Shown: positions 36,947-49,441 of the stretch, in pieces
Position numbering within the stretch: position 1 is the stretch's first letter
Layout of the letters: the number at the start of each line of letters is the position of its first letter
Source of the DNA: Methylorubrum sp. B1-46
Lineage (GTDB): Bacteria > Pseudomonadota > Alphaproteobacteria > Rhizobiales > Beijerinckiaceae
Assembly: GCF_021117295.1 (NCBI RefSeq)
Contig: NZ_CP088247.1
Location: 2,929,001-2,993,000 of the forward strand
DNA: 64,000 nt
Reading direction: 5' to 3'
Position numbers and translations under genes: made by a program
Notes under the pieces: model-generated
Seen by the model: only the letters and a program-made list of their open reading frames with translations
What the model was told of the DNA's origin: nothing
Database searches by the model: none

Positions 36947-36973
36947 CGGGCGCCCTTCGGGGCGCCCGTTTTC
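36947..36973 (+). terminator. Rho-independent terminator after the outer-membrane protein gene
   Basis: CGGGCGCCC-TTCG-GGGCGCCCG forms a perfect 9-bp stem with a UUCG tetraloop, followed by TTTTCGTTT. It lies 28 bases after the stop. Confidence 0.92.
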
Positions 36974-37305
36974 GTTTCAACGGATGCTCCATGGTTACCG
37001 AAGGGCGCCGCAGGCTTTCGGAAGAGGCGATGCGAAATGGAATTCGATGAATTGCGCTCGATGCTCAACCTTGCACGATGCCCTCGCGTAGCGATCCGCA
37101 GCGCGAGTTCCTCGGACGGATCACGCCCGGAATAGCTTCGGCCTCGTCTCACTCTATCGGGCAGAGCGCAGCAATCGGGCGATGATCGAAGCTGCTTTCA
37201 TTGCGAGCTTAGAGTGCCTCACAAAGCTCCCGATATCACCGGCCGTTCTCGCTCTGGAGACGACAGCGCAGCGCAAGTTTTGTGAGAGGCACTTCGGCGC
37301 CCGCT
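36974..37305. other. 332-base gap without a supported gene
   Basis: Between the terminator and the minus-strand DUF1036 gene I see no gene, tRNA or clear terminator. The short open frames here have no initiation signals or family resemblance. Confidence 0.5.
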
Positions 37306-37762
37306 TCACGGTCCGCCGGCGAGTGGCTGTCCGGGATCGGAAAGCTGGATCGTCCAGTTCCGCTGCTGGCCGGTGTCGACCTCGATGAAGCCGTTGCGGT
37401 CGAAACCACGCGCGAGGCAATCCTCGACACCGCGGATCGTGAAGGCGGTATCGCGTGTGCACATCATCGCGCGACCGCTCCACTCGCCGCCGCGCGTGTA
37501 ATCGACGGCGTAGATGTAATAGAACTGCGCCGCCAGGGACCCGCGAAGCAGAGTCTCGCAATTGCGCGGTTTCAGCTCCCACCAGCCCTCCGTCACCCAG
37601 CCCTGCGCATCGCGATAGCCCAGCGTCACGCCGACCTTGCTGGCGGTCCGGTTGCACAGGCGCAAGTCGGCGCGAGCGGAGACGGGGAGGGCGGCCAGTC
37701 CCACCGCAAGGCTCAGAGCCGGAAGAGCCCGCCGCGATCGGCGGCGGACTTTGGATCGGGTC

Positions 37763-39088
<1,326 letters not shown>

Positions 39089-39282
39089 GGGCGTCCTCGC
39101 ACGGTTCTTGTTTGAGCGTTTGCTTGCCCGAGCGCTGCCGTGTCGGCAAGCCTCAGCGATTTCACAAAACTTTCGTGCCGCCGAGCATTCTTTTTGACCG
39201 CGGAGCGATCTATCCCGCCCGCAAGCCTGCCATACCGGGCCTGCCCCTTCCGATCCGGCCACACCGGCCCAGATAGGTGCCT

Positions 39283-40059
39283 ATGCTCTCCGTCGAACCC
39301 GAGATCCGAACACGCCCCGAACATCCTGTGGAACGCATCGAGGGCGATCCGTCCCGCGGTCTCCTGCTCATCTGCGAACACGCCTCGAATGCGGTGCCGG
39401 AGGATCTCGGGCGGCTCGGCGTGCCCGAGCGGGAATTCTCCCGCCACATCGCCTACGATATCGGCGCTGCCGAGGTCACCCGCCGGCTCGCGGCCCGGCT
39501 CGGCGTGCCGGCCGTGCTCACGCAGTTCTCGCGCCTCATCATCGACCCGAACCGGGGACGCCTCGACCCCACCCTGGTGATGCGTCTCTCCGATGGCGCG
39601 ATCGTGCCGGGCAACGCCCGCATCGATGCGGCCGGCATCGCCGAACGGATCCGGCGCTTCTACGTGCCGTTCGACCGTGCCGTGGACGCGGCGGTCGCCG
39701 ATGCGGAGGCCGCCAACGTGCGGCCGATGATCGTGACAATGCACAGCTTCACGCCGTTCTGGCGCACCATCGCCCGGCCGTGGCAGGTCGGGGTGCTCTA
39801 CGACCGGGATACCGGCTTGAGCCGCCTGATCATCGAGGCGCTGAAGGCCGATCCGGCGGGTTTGTGCGTCGGCGACAACCAGCCCTACGGCGGCGGATTG
39901 CCGGGTGACACGATCGACCGGCACGCCACGGCTCGCGGCCTGCCCAACGCCCTGATCGAGATCCGCCAGGATCTCATCGGCGGCCCGGAGGGTCAGGAGG
40001 AATGGGCGCAGCGCTTCGCCCGTATCCTCGGGCCGATGCTGCGCAGGGCAATCGCCTGA
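39283..40059 (+). CDS. N-formylglutamate amidohydrolase family protein
   Basis: This 258-aa protein belongs to the FGase (HutG-type) family of metal-dependent amidases. Motifs are LLLICEHASNAVPEDLGRLG, YDIGAAEVTRRLA, SRLIIDPNRG, IVTMHSFTPFW and VGDNQPYGGGLPGDTID; the His and Asp/Glu residues in EHASN and HSF are likely metal ligands. In histidine breakdown the enzyme releases formate from N-formylglutamate, but no hut genes are nearby. The start is ATG 39283, or GTG two codons upstream. Confidence 0.85.
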   Translation: MLSVEPEIRTRPEHPVERIEGDPSRGLLLICEHASNAVPEDLGRLGVPEREFSRHIAYDIGAAEVTRRLAARLGVPAVLTQFSRLIIDPNRGRLDPTLVMRLSDGAIVPGNARIDAAGIAERIRRFYVPFDRAVDAAVADAEAANVRPMIVTMHSFTPFWRTIARPWQVGVLYDRDTGLSRLIIEALKADPAGLCVGDNQPYGGGLPGDTIDRHATARGLPNALIEIRQDLIGGPEGQEEWAQRFARILGPMLRRAIA

Positions 40060-40172
40060 AGGTGATCACCCTTGTTTTTGCCGGCCTCGATCGCCAGGGC
40101 CCGCTTCCGCGGGCTCTAGCTTTCGCTCCACTCGACGCCTTCCGGGGCTCACGCCTCGAAATGCCCACTTCG

Positions 40173-40215
40173 CGCGGCGCTCTTCGCGCCGCGAAGCCGC
40201 TCAAGCGGCTTCGCG
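40173..40215. repeat. Two overlapping, mutually exclusive hairpins upstream of the DUF1244 gene
   Basis: Stem A is CGCGGCGC-TCTTC-GCGCCGCG (40173-40193). Stem B is a perfect 12-bp CGCGAAGCCGCT-CA-AGCGGCTTCGCG (40190-40215). They share CGCG at 40190-40193, so both cannot form fully at once. They lie 88 bases before the DUF1244 start. Confidence 0.55.
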
Positions 40216-40302
40216 TGATCGCTCGGCGATGCTGCGCCCGCTTGACGCGACCGCGCCGCAGGACGACCTCTGCGGCATCCGATCGACTGAGAGACCCGCA
40301 CC

Positions 40303-40623
<321 letters not shown>

Positions 40624-40633
40624 GGGGCGGACC

Positions 40634-40664
40634 CGGCATCAACGAGCAGGTAAGGTTGATGCCG
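40634..40664 (+). terminator. Hairpin between the DUF1244 gene and gapR
   Basis: CGGCATCAAC / GTTGATGCCG forms a perfect 10-bp stem with an 11-base loop, ten bases after the stop. It is followed by TAACCC rather than a T-tract, so it is a possible but weak terminator or mRNA end. Confidence 0.45.
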
Positions 40665-40729
40665 TAACCCCTGGGCATCCGGCGTGGGTCTTCGGGCGCA
40701 CGCCATCCCTCGCGTGAAGGAGCGCCGCC

Positions 40730-40996
40730 ATGGCCGCCTCGCCTGCCCCCGCCGTCGATCCGTCCTCGGTCGCCGCCGACCAGCTCAAGAGCATCATCGA
40801 GCGCATCGAGCGCCTCGAAGAGGAGAAGGCTGGCATCGCGGGCGACATCAAGGACGTCTACGCCGAAGCCAAGGCCAACGGTTTCGACGTGAAGGTGCTG
40901 CGTAAGATCATCTCGCTGCGCAAGCGCGACCACGACGAGCGCCAGGAGGAGGAGGCGATCCTCGAATTGTACCTTCAGGCGCTCGGGATGGCGTAG
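40730..40996 (+). CDS. gapR: GapR-like nucleoid-associated protein (DUF2312)
   Basis: GapR of Caulobacter binds overtwisted, AT-rich DNA and helps topoisomerases during replication and transcription. This 88-aa protein matches the DUF2312/UPF0335 family: [40 protein letters not shown] and [20 protein letters not shown], mostly coiled coil with a basic face. AAGGAG lies seven bases before the ATG, a strong ribosome-binding site. The family assignment is firm; the role is inferred from Caulobacter. Confidence 0.9.
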   Translation: MAASPAPAVDPSSVAADQLKSIIERIERLEEEKAGIAGDIKDVYAEAKANGFDVKVLRKIISLRKRDHDERQEEEAILELYLQALGMA

Positions 40997-41091
40997 GACC
41001 TATCCGCGTCGCGGGGGCGGAGCCGAAGCGAACCGGCGAGCGAGCCTTCGAGAGAGGGCTGCGCCGCCGTCCGTTCGGGCTTCGCCTCGCG

Positions 41092-42567
41092 TCAACGGGC
41101 AAGGGCGGGTCCGTTGGTAACGGAGCCGGTGAACCGTGCCGCCGAGAACGGCCACGGCTCTGTCGAGAAGCGGCTTGCGAGCGGCTCCGAAGGGATGTGC
41201 AGCGCCTCCGCAGGCAAAACTTCGTCGGGGCGCGGCCGTGCCAGCGCCACGCGGACGGGAGCCGCCGCGACCACGGGCTCGGAGACACCTTCAACAGCCG
41301 CGAAGAGCAGACCACGCATCTGCTCGCGCGGGTCGGCATCCGCGAGCACGCGGGATGCCTCGGGAGGGCTGCGCTCCGTGGTGTCGGACGCGGCGTCGGC
41401 TTCCGCCTGCGCGACATGCACCATGCCGCCGAGGCCTTCGCCGTTGAGGGAGGCCAGCCGCACCGGACGCTGCGGCGGAAGGGGAATGGTGAGAGCCGTG
41501 GCGACAACGGCAAATTCGGAGGGACGCCGCGGCGGCAGCGGCGCGACCACGGATTGCTCCGTCTCGCCCGTCAGCAATTCCTTCGCTGAAGCTCCGTCGC
41601 GACGCAGACTCGTCGCGCGCAGGGCCTCAGAGGCGCTGGGCGCAGCGTAGGCCATCGCCGCGGAGGCGTCGGCCGGGTCGGCGCTGGCGACGGCGATGCT
41701 CGGCTTGGCCCGCGCCTTGGATGGCGCCGGCGCATTGGCGAGCGCGGCCGGCGGCGCGTCCGTCCCACTGCCGCCGAAGAGCGAGGCGAAGAAACGCTTG
41801 AGGCCCGGCCCGTCATCGATCTCGTCGGCGCTGGCGACCGCGGTGTAGCCGAGCACCGTGCCGCCGCGCGACAGGATCTCGGCGCGCGCCTCCTCGTAGC
41901 GAGCGAGCGGCTTGCCGTCGGCGGGGAGGTGGACGGTCTTGCCGTCCGGGAACAGGCGGGCGAGCTGGTCATGGCTCATGCGCGGCCAGGAGCGCACCGA
42001 GCCGACATCGAGATGGACGAAGGGAGAGCCGGAGCGAGGATACCAGCCGACGCCGCCGCGCTGCATCCGCATGCCGATAGCACGGATCTGATCGATCGAG
42101 GCATCGGTGAGATAGAAATCCATGGCCTTACCGAGCATGTGCTGGCTGGTCTCGGCCACGCCCGAGGAGCGGCGGCGCAGCATCCCGTTCGTCTTCGGGC
42201 TGCGATAAGCGGAGACGATGCGCAGCGGGGCGGTCGAACCGATGGAGCGCTGCGCCTCCCAGACGACGTCGAACAGGCGCGGGTCCATCTTGATCGATTC
42301 GTTCTCGCGCCAATCCCGCAGGAGCCAGTTGAGCTGGTCGAGGGCGGCGCGGTCGAAGCGCCCATTGCGCTTGAACGTCACCGACAGGCTCTCGCCGGTA
42401 TGCTCGTGCGCCAGAGAAAGGCTGCGCGTGTCGCCGTTGGCGACCGCGTCCTGAGTCTCGGCAGTCCCGACCAGGAGCAGGGCGGTCATGGCGCCGGCGG
42501 CCGAAGCGAGACGCTTCAGACGCGAAGTCCGTTTGGAGGGCAGGCGGTTCCGGATCGTGCGCAGCAT
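41092..42567 (-). CDS. DUF882 / M15-like periplasmic peptidase
   Basis: This 491-aa protein has a signal sequence (RLKRLASAAGAMTALLLVGT) and a DUF882/YcbK-type domain related to D-Ala-D-Ala metallopeptidases: LSLAHEHTGESLSVTFKRNG, LNWLLRDWRENESIKMDPRL, RIVSAYRSPKTNGML, SQHMLGKAMDFYL and FVHLDVGSVRSWPR. The His/Asp residues in SQHMLGKAMDF and FVHLDV fit the zinc site. The C-terminal about 250 residues are Pro/Ala-rich and poorly conserved. I prefer ATG 42567 because GAGGTGAGG lies just upstream; the frame opens ten codons earlier. It lies downstream of the YkuD gene on the same strand. Confidence 0.83.
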   Translation of the reverse strand: MLRTIRNRLPSKRTSRLKRLASAAGAMTALLLVGTAETQDAVANGDTRSLSLAHEHTGESLSVTFKRNGRFDRAALDQLNWLLRDWRENESIKMDPRLFDVVWEAQRSIGSTAPLRIVSAYRSPKTNGMLRRRSSGVAETSQHMLGKAMDFYLTDASIDQIRAIGMRMQRGGVGWYPRSGSPFVHLDVGSVRSWPRMSHDQLARLFPDGKTVHLPADGKPLARYEEARAEILSRGGTVLGYTAVASADEIDDGPGLKRFFASLFGGSGTDAPPAALANAPAPSKARAKPSIAVASADPADASAAMAYAAPSASEALRATSLRRDGASAKELLTGETEQSVVAPLPPRRPSEFAVVATALTIPLPPQRPVRLASLNGEGLGGMVHVAQAEADAASDTTERSPPEASRVLADADPREQMRGLLFAAVEGVSEPVVAAAPVRVALARPRPDEVLPAEALHIPSEPLASRFSTEPWPFSAARFTGSVTNGPALAR

Positions 42568-42795
42568 GGTCCTCACCTCGCGGGACGGGCGCGACATCGG
42601 CGATGCCGCGAGGGGCGCAAAGGTGGCCGAGGACCGGAAAGGCGGGTCGTTTCGGGGCCCATGCTGCTCGCCGTCTTCAGCGACCGCTACGGGCGAACCG
42701 TGGCAAAAAAGAGCCTCGCAAGTCCCTCAACCGGCGCTGTCCCACACGGGATGGAGAAATCGCCGATCTGGGCGGGAAACAGCGTGGCCTCGCGC

Positions 42796-44721
42796 CTACC
42801 AGAAGCTGCGCTGCGGATAGGCGTAGACTTGGCTGCCCTCCGTCTCGCCGAACATGTCGGGCGCCCGACGCGGTGCCGTGCGGCGCACGGGCTCGCGCGG
42901 CGCAGCCTGACGCGGCACCGGGCGGGCCTCGGCGGCCTTCTTGCCCGCGGCGGGAGCCTTCGCCACCGCGTCCGAGCGGGAACTGAGACCCAGCGCAACC
43001 TTCATCGAGCCGTCATAGCCGTAAAGGTCGGGGAGGGTGCGGTAGGAGCCGAGATCATCCACCTCCGCGGTGAAGTAGGCGAGATGGACCGGCAGCTTCT
43101 CGGGCAGGCGCAGTGTCCGCTCGCCCTTGCCGATCAGCTTCTTCAGGCGCTCCTGCGTCCAGTTCGGCAACACCGCGTCGGCGAACCGGAACGGATCGTC
43201 CACGCGGACGCAGCCGTGGCTGAAGGCGCGGGTCGAGGCCGAGAACAGCGAGCGGTTCGGCGTGTCGTGCAGATAGACCGCGTGCTGGTTGGGGAACATG
43301 AACTTGATGAAGCCGAGCGCATTCCGCTCGCCCGGCGGCTGACGCAGGGAGATGTTGCCGCCACGCCGCACGACCTCGAACCCGGCGGTGCGGCCGGAGG
43401 CGAGCATCTGCTTGAGGATCGAGGGCGGCACGTACCAGGACGGATTGACGACAGCATACTCCATCATCCCCGAGAAGGTCGGCGTCGGGCTCGTCGGCTT
43501 ACCAACGATCACCCGCGTCTCGTCGCGAAGGCGCCCCTCACGAAAAACCTTCAGCTTGAATTCCGGCACGTTGACGAAGACGTAGTCCGGCCCGAGTTCG
43601 GAGGGCAGCCATCGCCAGCGCTCCATGTTGACGAGGATGTCGGCCTCACTCGCGCTCGCCTTCGGCACGCTCGGATTGGCGAGCGCTGCGACGGTGGCGC
43701 GGGTGAGCGTTCCGTTCGCCGGCAAGCCGCGGCTGCGCTGGAAGTCCCTCACGGCGTCGGCAACGGAGCGGTCGTAGGCGTTGGACTCGCCGGGCGCGGC
43801 ATCGAGCGTGCCGGCCGAACGCGATTCGAGACCGAACCGGCTGCGCAGCAGGGGCACCCGCGGATCGCTCATCCCGAGCTTGAGGATGGGTCCGTCTGGA
43901 AGCTTGACGCTCGGCGCTCCCTGCGTCCGCCCGGCCCTCAGGCCGGCGAGCCGCTGCTTCAGGGCGAGGTAGCCCGGCTGGCGCGGATTGTAGCCCTGCA
44001 GCACCTCGCCGGCCCCGGCGCCCGCCGCGGCGAGGCGGGTCAGCACCGCGTCGGCACTCGGCAGGTCGAGGGTGGGCGTGATCAGCTTCGAAATCGCGGC
44101 CGGGTTCACCCGTCCGCCGCGGGCGTCGCGGGCGTAGAGGGCAAGCGAGGCGGAGAGCTTGAGGTCGGCCTCGGCGATCTCGGCATCCGTGTCCGGGCGG
44201 CTGAGCTTGCCCACCGCCGGCACCGGGTAGGCGCTCGGATCGAGCCCGTCCTCCCCCGCCGCGCGCAGGCGCGCGATCGCCGCGTTGGCGGCGGCATTGA
44301 AGGCGCCCTTCTCGATCCAGATCGGCTTGAAATCGCCGAGCGCGTAGAAGGCTTGGATCGCCTCGCGATCCTTTCCGGTCAGCCGCTGCAGCAGCGGCGC
44401 GGTGTCGTTGAGGCGGGCATAGACGGCCGCCGGAAGCGGCTCGCTTGGTGCCACCGGTGCAGGCGGCCCTTGGATGACGGTGATCGGAGCTGGCTCCTCC
44501 GGCGGTGCGGGAGCTTCCGCAGTCGAAGGTACCCCCTCGCTCGTATCAGGGGAGAGGGCGGGGGTCTCCGCCGGATCGACCGCGGCCTTCCGGATGACGA
44601 CCTCGCTCCCGGCGGCGGGCTCCTCAGCGCGGACCGGGGCTTGGCCGAAGGCGAAAAGGGCGGCCAAGGCGACGGACAGGGTCCGTCCGATGCCCGTTCC
44701 GGCTCCCGATGCAGCGCGCAT
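42796..44721 (-). CDS. L,D-transpeptidase (YkuD, YcbB-like)
   Basis: This 641-aa periplasmic enzyme would form 3-3 cross-links in peptidoglycan. A signal peptide (GIGRTLSVALAALFAFGQAP-VRA) is followed by a Pro-rich linker, a scaffold domain (PLLQRLTGKDREAIQAFYAL), a peptidoglycan-binding repeat (GLPANGTLTRATVAALA) and the YkuD domain. Its catalytic motif reads HDTPNRSLF ... SHGCVRVDD, with the nucleophile Cys in SHGCVR. The C-terminus is basic and Pro/Arg-rich. The ATG at 44721 has AGGGAG eight bases upstream; the frame opens 30 codons earlier. Confidence 0.92.
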   Translation of the reverse strand: MRAASGAGTGIGRTLSVALAALFAFGQAPVRAEEPAAGSEVVIRKAAVDPAETPALSPDTSEGVPSTAEAPAPPEEPAPITVIQGPPAPVAPSEPLPAAVYARLNDTAPLLQRLTGKDREAIQAFYALGDFKPIWIEKGAFNAAANAAIARLRAAGEDGLDPSAYPVPAVGKLSRPDTDAEIAEADLKLSASLALYARDARGGRVNPAAISKLITPTLDLPSADAVLTRLAAAGAGAGEVLQGYNPRQPGYLALKQRLAGLRAGRTQGAPSVKLPDGPILKLGMSDPRVPLLRSRFGLESRSAGTLDAAPGESNAYDRSVADAVRDFQRSRGLPANGTLTRATVAALANPSVPKASASEADILVNMERWRWLPSELGPDYVFVNVPEFKLKVFREGRLRDETRVIVGKPTSPTPTFSGMMEYAVVNPSWYVPPSILKQMLASGRTAGFEVVRRGGNISLRQPPGERNALGFIKFMFPNQHAVYLHDTPNRSLFSASTRAFSHGCVRVDDPFRFADAVLPNWTQERLKKLIGKGERTLRLPEKLPVHLAYFTAEVDDLGSYRTLPDLYGYDGSMKVALGLSSRSDAVAKAPAAGKKAAEARPVPRQAAPREPVRRTAPRRAPDMFGETEGSQVYAYPQRSFW

Positions 44722-44881
44722 ATCGGCAACTCCCTGGATACGGCCGAGAATGCCGCAGCTCTGCTTAAAGATCATCGACCCAAGCGCGACCGTGCGCAAC
44801 CACACGGCCATGCTTTAAGGCCAAGCCGAACCCTGTGAGCGAACAGCCGAGCCTGGCCGGCTGTTCCCTCCGCCCCCGGTA

Positions 44882-46372
<1,491 letters not shown>

Positions 46373-46686
46373 GCGGGGCGCCTCGCTTTCCGCTCGAGCC
46401 GGCCGCGGGCCGGCACCGTCTCCGAGGGAGATCGGCGGGCGCAGGGCGGCGGGCTGTTTCGTTTCGAGGCACAGGATCGCCCACGAGCGTAAAGCGCCGC
46501 TTAACGACGCTCGAATTTGATCGCGGCCGCCTTCCAAAAGACATTGCCAACGATCCGTGAGCCCTCCGGCTCACGGGATTGGCCAACGCGGTTGATCGTA
46601 CGGGCCTCGCGCTCGATATCTGACCCCGACCGTGTCGGGCTCCTTGCGCCGACCCGCGGTCCGATGCGTCGAGGAAACAGCACATC
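46373..46686. other. 314-base divergent gap with a perfect hairpin
   Basis: The gap between the regulator and pepF contains CCGTGAGCC-CTCC-GGCTCACGG (46555-46576), a perfect 9-bp stem with no T-tract. No gene is seen. I looked for a -24/-12 sigma-54 promoter and found no convincing one. Confidence 0.5.
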
Positions 46687-48564
46687 ATGTCGAGCCGAGC
46701 CGTTTTCGCTGCCCTGTCCGCGGAGTTGCCGAGGGGGGCCGAAGAGCTTGCGACCGTGCGCAGCGCGTTGCAGGCGGTCGATCTCGGCGTGTTGCCCGAA
46801 TGGGACCTGACCGACCTCTATTCCGGCATGGATGCGCCCGCCTTCCGAGACGATCTCGACCGGGCCGAGGCGGAGAGCCGCGCCTTCGCCGCACGTTATG
46901 CCGGCCGGATCGCCGAGATCGCCTCCGGGCCGGACGCCTCGTCCGTCCTCGGCGAGGCGGTGCAGGCCTACGAGCGGATCGAGGATCTGATGGGGCGGCT
47001 GATGTCCTATGCCGGGCTCGTCTATTCCGGCGACACCACCGACGAGACCCGCGCCAAGTTCTACGGCGATACCCGCGAGCGGCTGACCGCGGCGTCGGGT
47101 GACCTGTTGTTCTTCGGCCTGGAACTGAACCGCGTCGAGGATGGCGTGCTCGATGCGGCGATGACGGACGGCCCGCTCGCGCACTACCGACCCTGGATCG
47201 AGGATCTGCGCCGCGAGAAGCCCTATCAGCTCGACGACCGCACGGAGAAGCTGTTCCTCGACAAGTCGGTGACGTCGAGCGCGGCCTGGGACCGGCTGTT
47301 CAACGAGACCATCGCCTCGCTGCGCTTCCCCGTGCAGGGCGAGCGCCTGACGCTGGAGCCGACGCTCAACAAGCTCCAGGATCCCGACGGCGCCGTGCGC
47401 AAGGAGGCGGCGCTCGCCCTCGGCGACACGCTGCGGGCGAACCTGCGCATCTTCACGCTGATCACCAACACGCTCGCCAAGGACAAGGAGATCTCCGACC
47501 GCTGGCGCGGCTTCAAGGACGTGGCCGATGCCCGCCACCTCTCGAATCGCGTCGAGCCGGAAGTCGTCGCCGCCATGGTCGAGGCCGTGCGCGCGGCCTA
47601 TCCGCGCCTGTCGCACCGCTACTATCGGCTGAAGGCCAAGTGGTTCGGCGTCGAGGCGCTGCCCTACTGGGACCGCAACGCGCCGCTGCCGAAGGTCGAG
47701 CAGCGCACGATCCCCTGGGCGCAGGCGCGCGACACGGTGCTGGAGGCCTACAACGCCTTCTCGCCGGACATGGCCGGCATCGCCAGAAGATTCTTCGACG
47801 GCGGCTGGATCGACGCGCCGACCCGGCCCGGCAAGGCGCCCGGCGCCTTCGCACACCCGACCGTCCCCTCAGCCCACCCCTACGTGCTGGTGAACTACCA
47901 GGGTAAGCCGCGGGACGTGATGACGCTGGCGCACGAACTCGGCCACGGCGTGCATCAGGTGCTCGCCGCTGGCAACGGTGCGCTGATGGCGCCGACGCCG
48001 CTGACGCTGGCGGAGACCGCCAGCGTGTTCGGTGAGATGCTGACCTTCCGCCGCCTGCTGGGCCACACCACCGACCCGACCCAGCGCCGGGCGATGCTGG
48101 CAGCCAAGGTCGAGGACATGATCAACACGGTGGTGCGCCAGATCGCGTTCTACTCCTTCGAACGGAAGGTCCATCTCGCCCGCGCCAAGGGCGAGCTGAC
48201 GGCCGAGCAGATCAACGAACTCTGGATGTCGGTGCAGTCGGAGAGCCTCGGCCCGGCGATCACCCTCGACAAGGGCTACGAGCCGTTCTGGGCCTACATC
48301 CCGCACTTCATCCACTCGCCGTTCTACGTCTACGCCTACGCCTTCGGCGATTGCCTCGTGAACTCGCTCTACGGCGTCTATGCCCGCGCCGAGCCGGGCT
48401 TCGTCGAGCGCTACTTCGACCTGCTCTCGGCCGGCGGCTCGAAGCCCTACGGCGAGTTGCTCAAGCCGTTCGGCCTCGACGCCAGCGATCCGGGGTTCTG
48501 GCAGATCGGGCTCGGCATGATCGAGGGGATGATCGCCGAGCTGGAGGCGATGGAAGACGCGTAG
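46687..48564 (+). CDS. pepF: Oligoendopeptidase F (M3 family)
   Basis: PepF is a cytoplasmic zinc metallopeptidase that cuts short peptides. The 625-aa protein carries the zinc motif HELGHGVHQ in DVMTLAHELGHGVHQVLA, with the downstream Glu region TPLTLAETASVFGEMLTF. The N-terminal M3 region has LPEWDLTDLYSGMDAPAFRD and the C-terminal part YKPFWAYIPHFIHSPFYVY-like sequence (EPFWAYIPHFIHSPFYVYAY). Length and motifs fit the family. An IS element is inserted 21 bases after the stop. Confidence 0.95.
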   Translation: MSSRAVFAALSAELPRGAEELATVRSALQAVDLGVLPEWDLTDLYSGMDAPAFRDDLDRAEAESRAFAARYAGRIAEIASGPDASSVLGEAVQAYERIEDLMGRLMSYAGLVYSGDTTDETRAKFYGDTRERLTAASGDLLFFGLELNRVEDGVLDAAMTDGPLAHYRPWIEDLRREKPYQLDDRTEKLFLDKSVTSSAAWDRLFNETIASLRFPVQGERLTLEPTLNKLQDPDGAVRKEAALALGDTLRANLRIFTLITNTLAKDKEISDRWRGFKDVADARHLSNRVEPEVVAAMVEAVRAAYPRLSHRYYRLKAKWFGVEALPYWDRNAPLPKVEQRTIPWAQARDTVLEAYNAFSPDMAGIARRFFDGGWIDAPTRPGKAPGAFAHPTVPSAHPYVLVNYQGKPRDVMTLAHELGHGVHQVLAAGNGALMAPTPLTLAETASVFGEMLTFRRLLGHTTDPTQRRAMLAAKVEDMINTVVRQIAFYSFERKVHLARAKGELTAEQINELWMSVQSESLGPAITLDKGYEPFWAYIPHFIHSPFYVYAYAFGDCLVNSLYGVYARAEPGFVERYFDLLSAGGSKPYGELLKPFGLDASDPGFWQIGLGMIEGMIAELEAMEDA

Positions 48565-48588
48565 CCCTTACTCTATGGGCCTTAGAAC

Positions 48589-49086
48589 CTATTCCGGTAG
48601 GGTTTGTTGAGCGGCGATGATCCCGCAGGCGAAGTGGACGAGGGCTCGGTAGTTCCGGGGCTTTTTGGGCCAGCGGATGAGGATGCCACGGAAGCGGTTG
48701 AGCCAAGCGTGGGCGCGCTCGACGACCCATCTGCGCGCCTTGGCCCCGCGGTGGCGTTTGGCGTGGATCTCCTCGCCTCGGCGGCGCAGGTGGAGGGTGA
48801 AGCCGCGCTCCTCGACCAAGGTCCGGGAGGTGGCGTAGTCGTATCCCTTGTCGAGGCACAGGTGCAGGGGCGAGCGTCTGGTCGGTTTGGGCCGGGCGAC
48901 GGGTACGGCGTCCAAGGTCTCACCCATGAGAAGATGGTCGTTGACGTTGGCGCCCGCGATGACGACGCTGATCGGGACGCCGCGTCCGTCAGTGAGCACC
49001 GAGCGCTTGACCCCGCGCTTGCCGCGGTCGGTCGGGTTGGGGCCGGTTTTTTCCCCCACCCAGGGGCGCCTTGCCCATGGCTGCAT
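48589..49086 (-). CDS. IS5-family transposase, second reading frame (OrfB)
   Basis: This frame holds the rest of the catalytic core: the second Asp in VIAGANVNDHLLMGETLD, YDYATSRTLVEERGFTLHLR, and the Glu in RWVVERAHAWLNRFRG. It overlaps OrfA and is offset by +1 (equivalently -2), with G5A6C at 49046-49057 as the obvious slip site. Either programmed frameshifting joins the two, as in other two-frame IS5 relatives, or a one-base change has split the gene. Confidence 0.83.
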   Translation of the reverse strand: MQPWARRPWVGEKTGPNPTDRGKRGVKRSVLTDGRGVPISVVIAGANVNDHLLMGETLDAVPVARPKPTRRSPLHLCLDKGYDYATSRTLVEERGFTLHLRRRGEEIHAKRHRGAKARRWVVERAHAWLNRFRGILIRWPKKPRNYRALVHFACGIIAAQQTLPE

Positions 49087-49441
49087 CCAGCGACAACCAC
49101 GTCCAGTCGATCCCGACCAGATCGTCGTAGGCCAGCAGGCCCTCCCGCCAGAACGCCTCGAACACCCCGGCCTGCGTCCACTCCTGGAACCGGCGATGGG
49201 CCGAGGAAGAGGTGCAGATCCCGGTGGCGGTCAGGGCGTTCCACTGGCATCCGGTGCGCAGCACGAACAGGATCGCGTCCATCGCCTTGCGATCGGGCGT
49301 CCGCGGGTTGTGACAGCCCAGAGGATGAGGCGGACGTGGAGGCAGCAAGCGCTCCATCCGCGCCCACAGATCGTCGGGCAGGCGATAGCCGTCGTCCAGA
49401 ACTGACGGCTTGCTCGGGCGGCGCTTGCGAGGCTCGGTCAT
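48989..49441 (-). CDS. IS5-family transposase, first reading frame (OrfA)
   Basis: The 150-aa frame carries the N-terminal DNA-binding part (LPDDLWARMERLLPPRPPHP), the IS5 middle motif AILFVLRTGCQWNALTATGI and WTQAGVFEAFWREGLLAYDD, and the first catalytic Asp in LVGIDWTWLSLDAAM. After the run GGGGGAAAAAAC (49057-49046) the family-like sequence continues in another frame. OrfA alone lacks the second Asp and the Glu. Confidence 0.85.
   Translation of the reverse strand: MTEPRKRRPSKPSVLDDGYRLPDDLWARMERLLPPRPPHPLGCHNPRTPDRKAMDAILFVLRTGCQWNALTATGICTSSSAHRRFQEWTQAGVFEAFWREGLLAYDDLVGIDWTWLSLDAAMGKAPLGGGKNRPQPDRPRQARGQALGAH

Noticed and set aside
40060..40215. CRISPR-like or tandem repeat before the DUF1244 gene
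   Set aside because: The region contains two palindromes only; there are no evenly spaced direct repeats.
46373..46686. Sigma-54 promoter for the divergent pepF or regulator gene
   Set aside because: TTGGCCAACGCGGTTGA has the first GG but lacks the GC of the -12 element.
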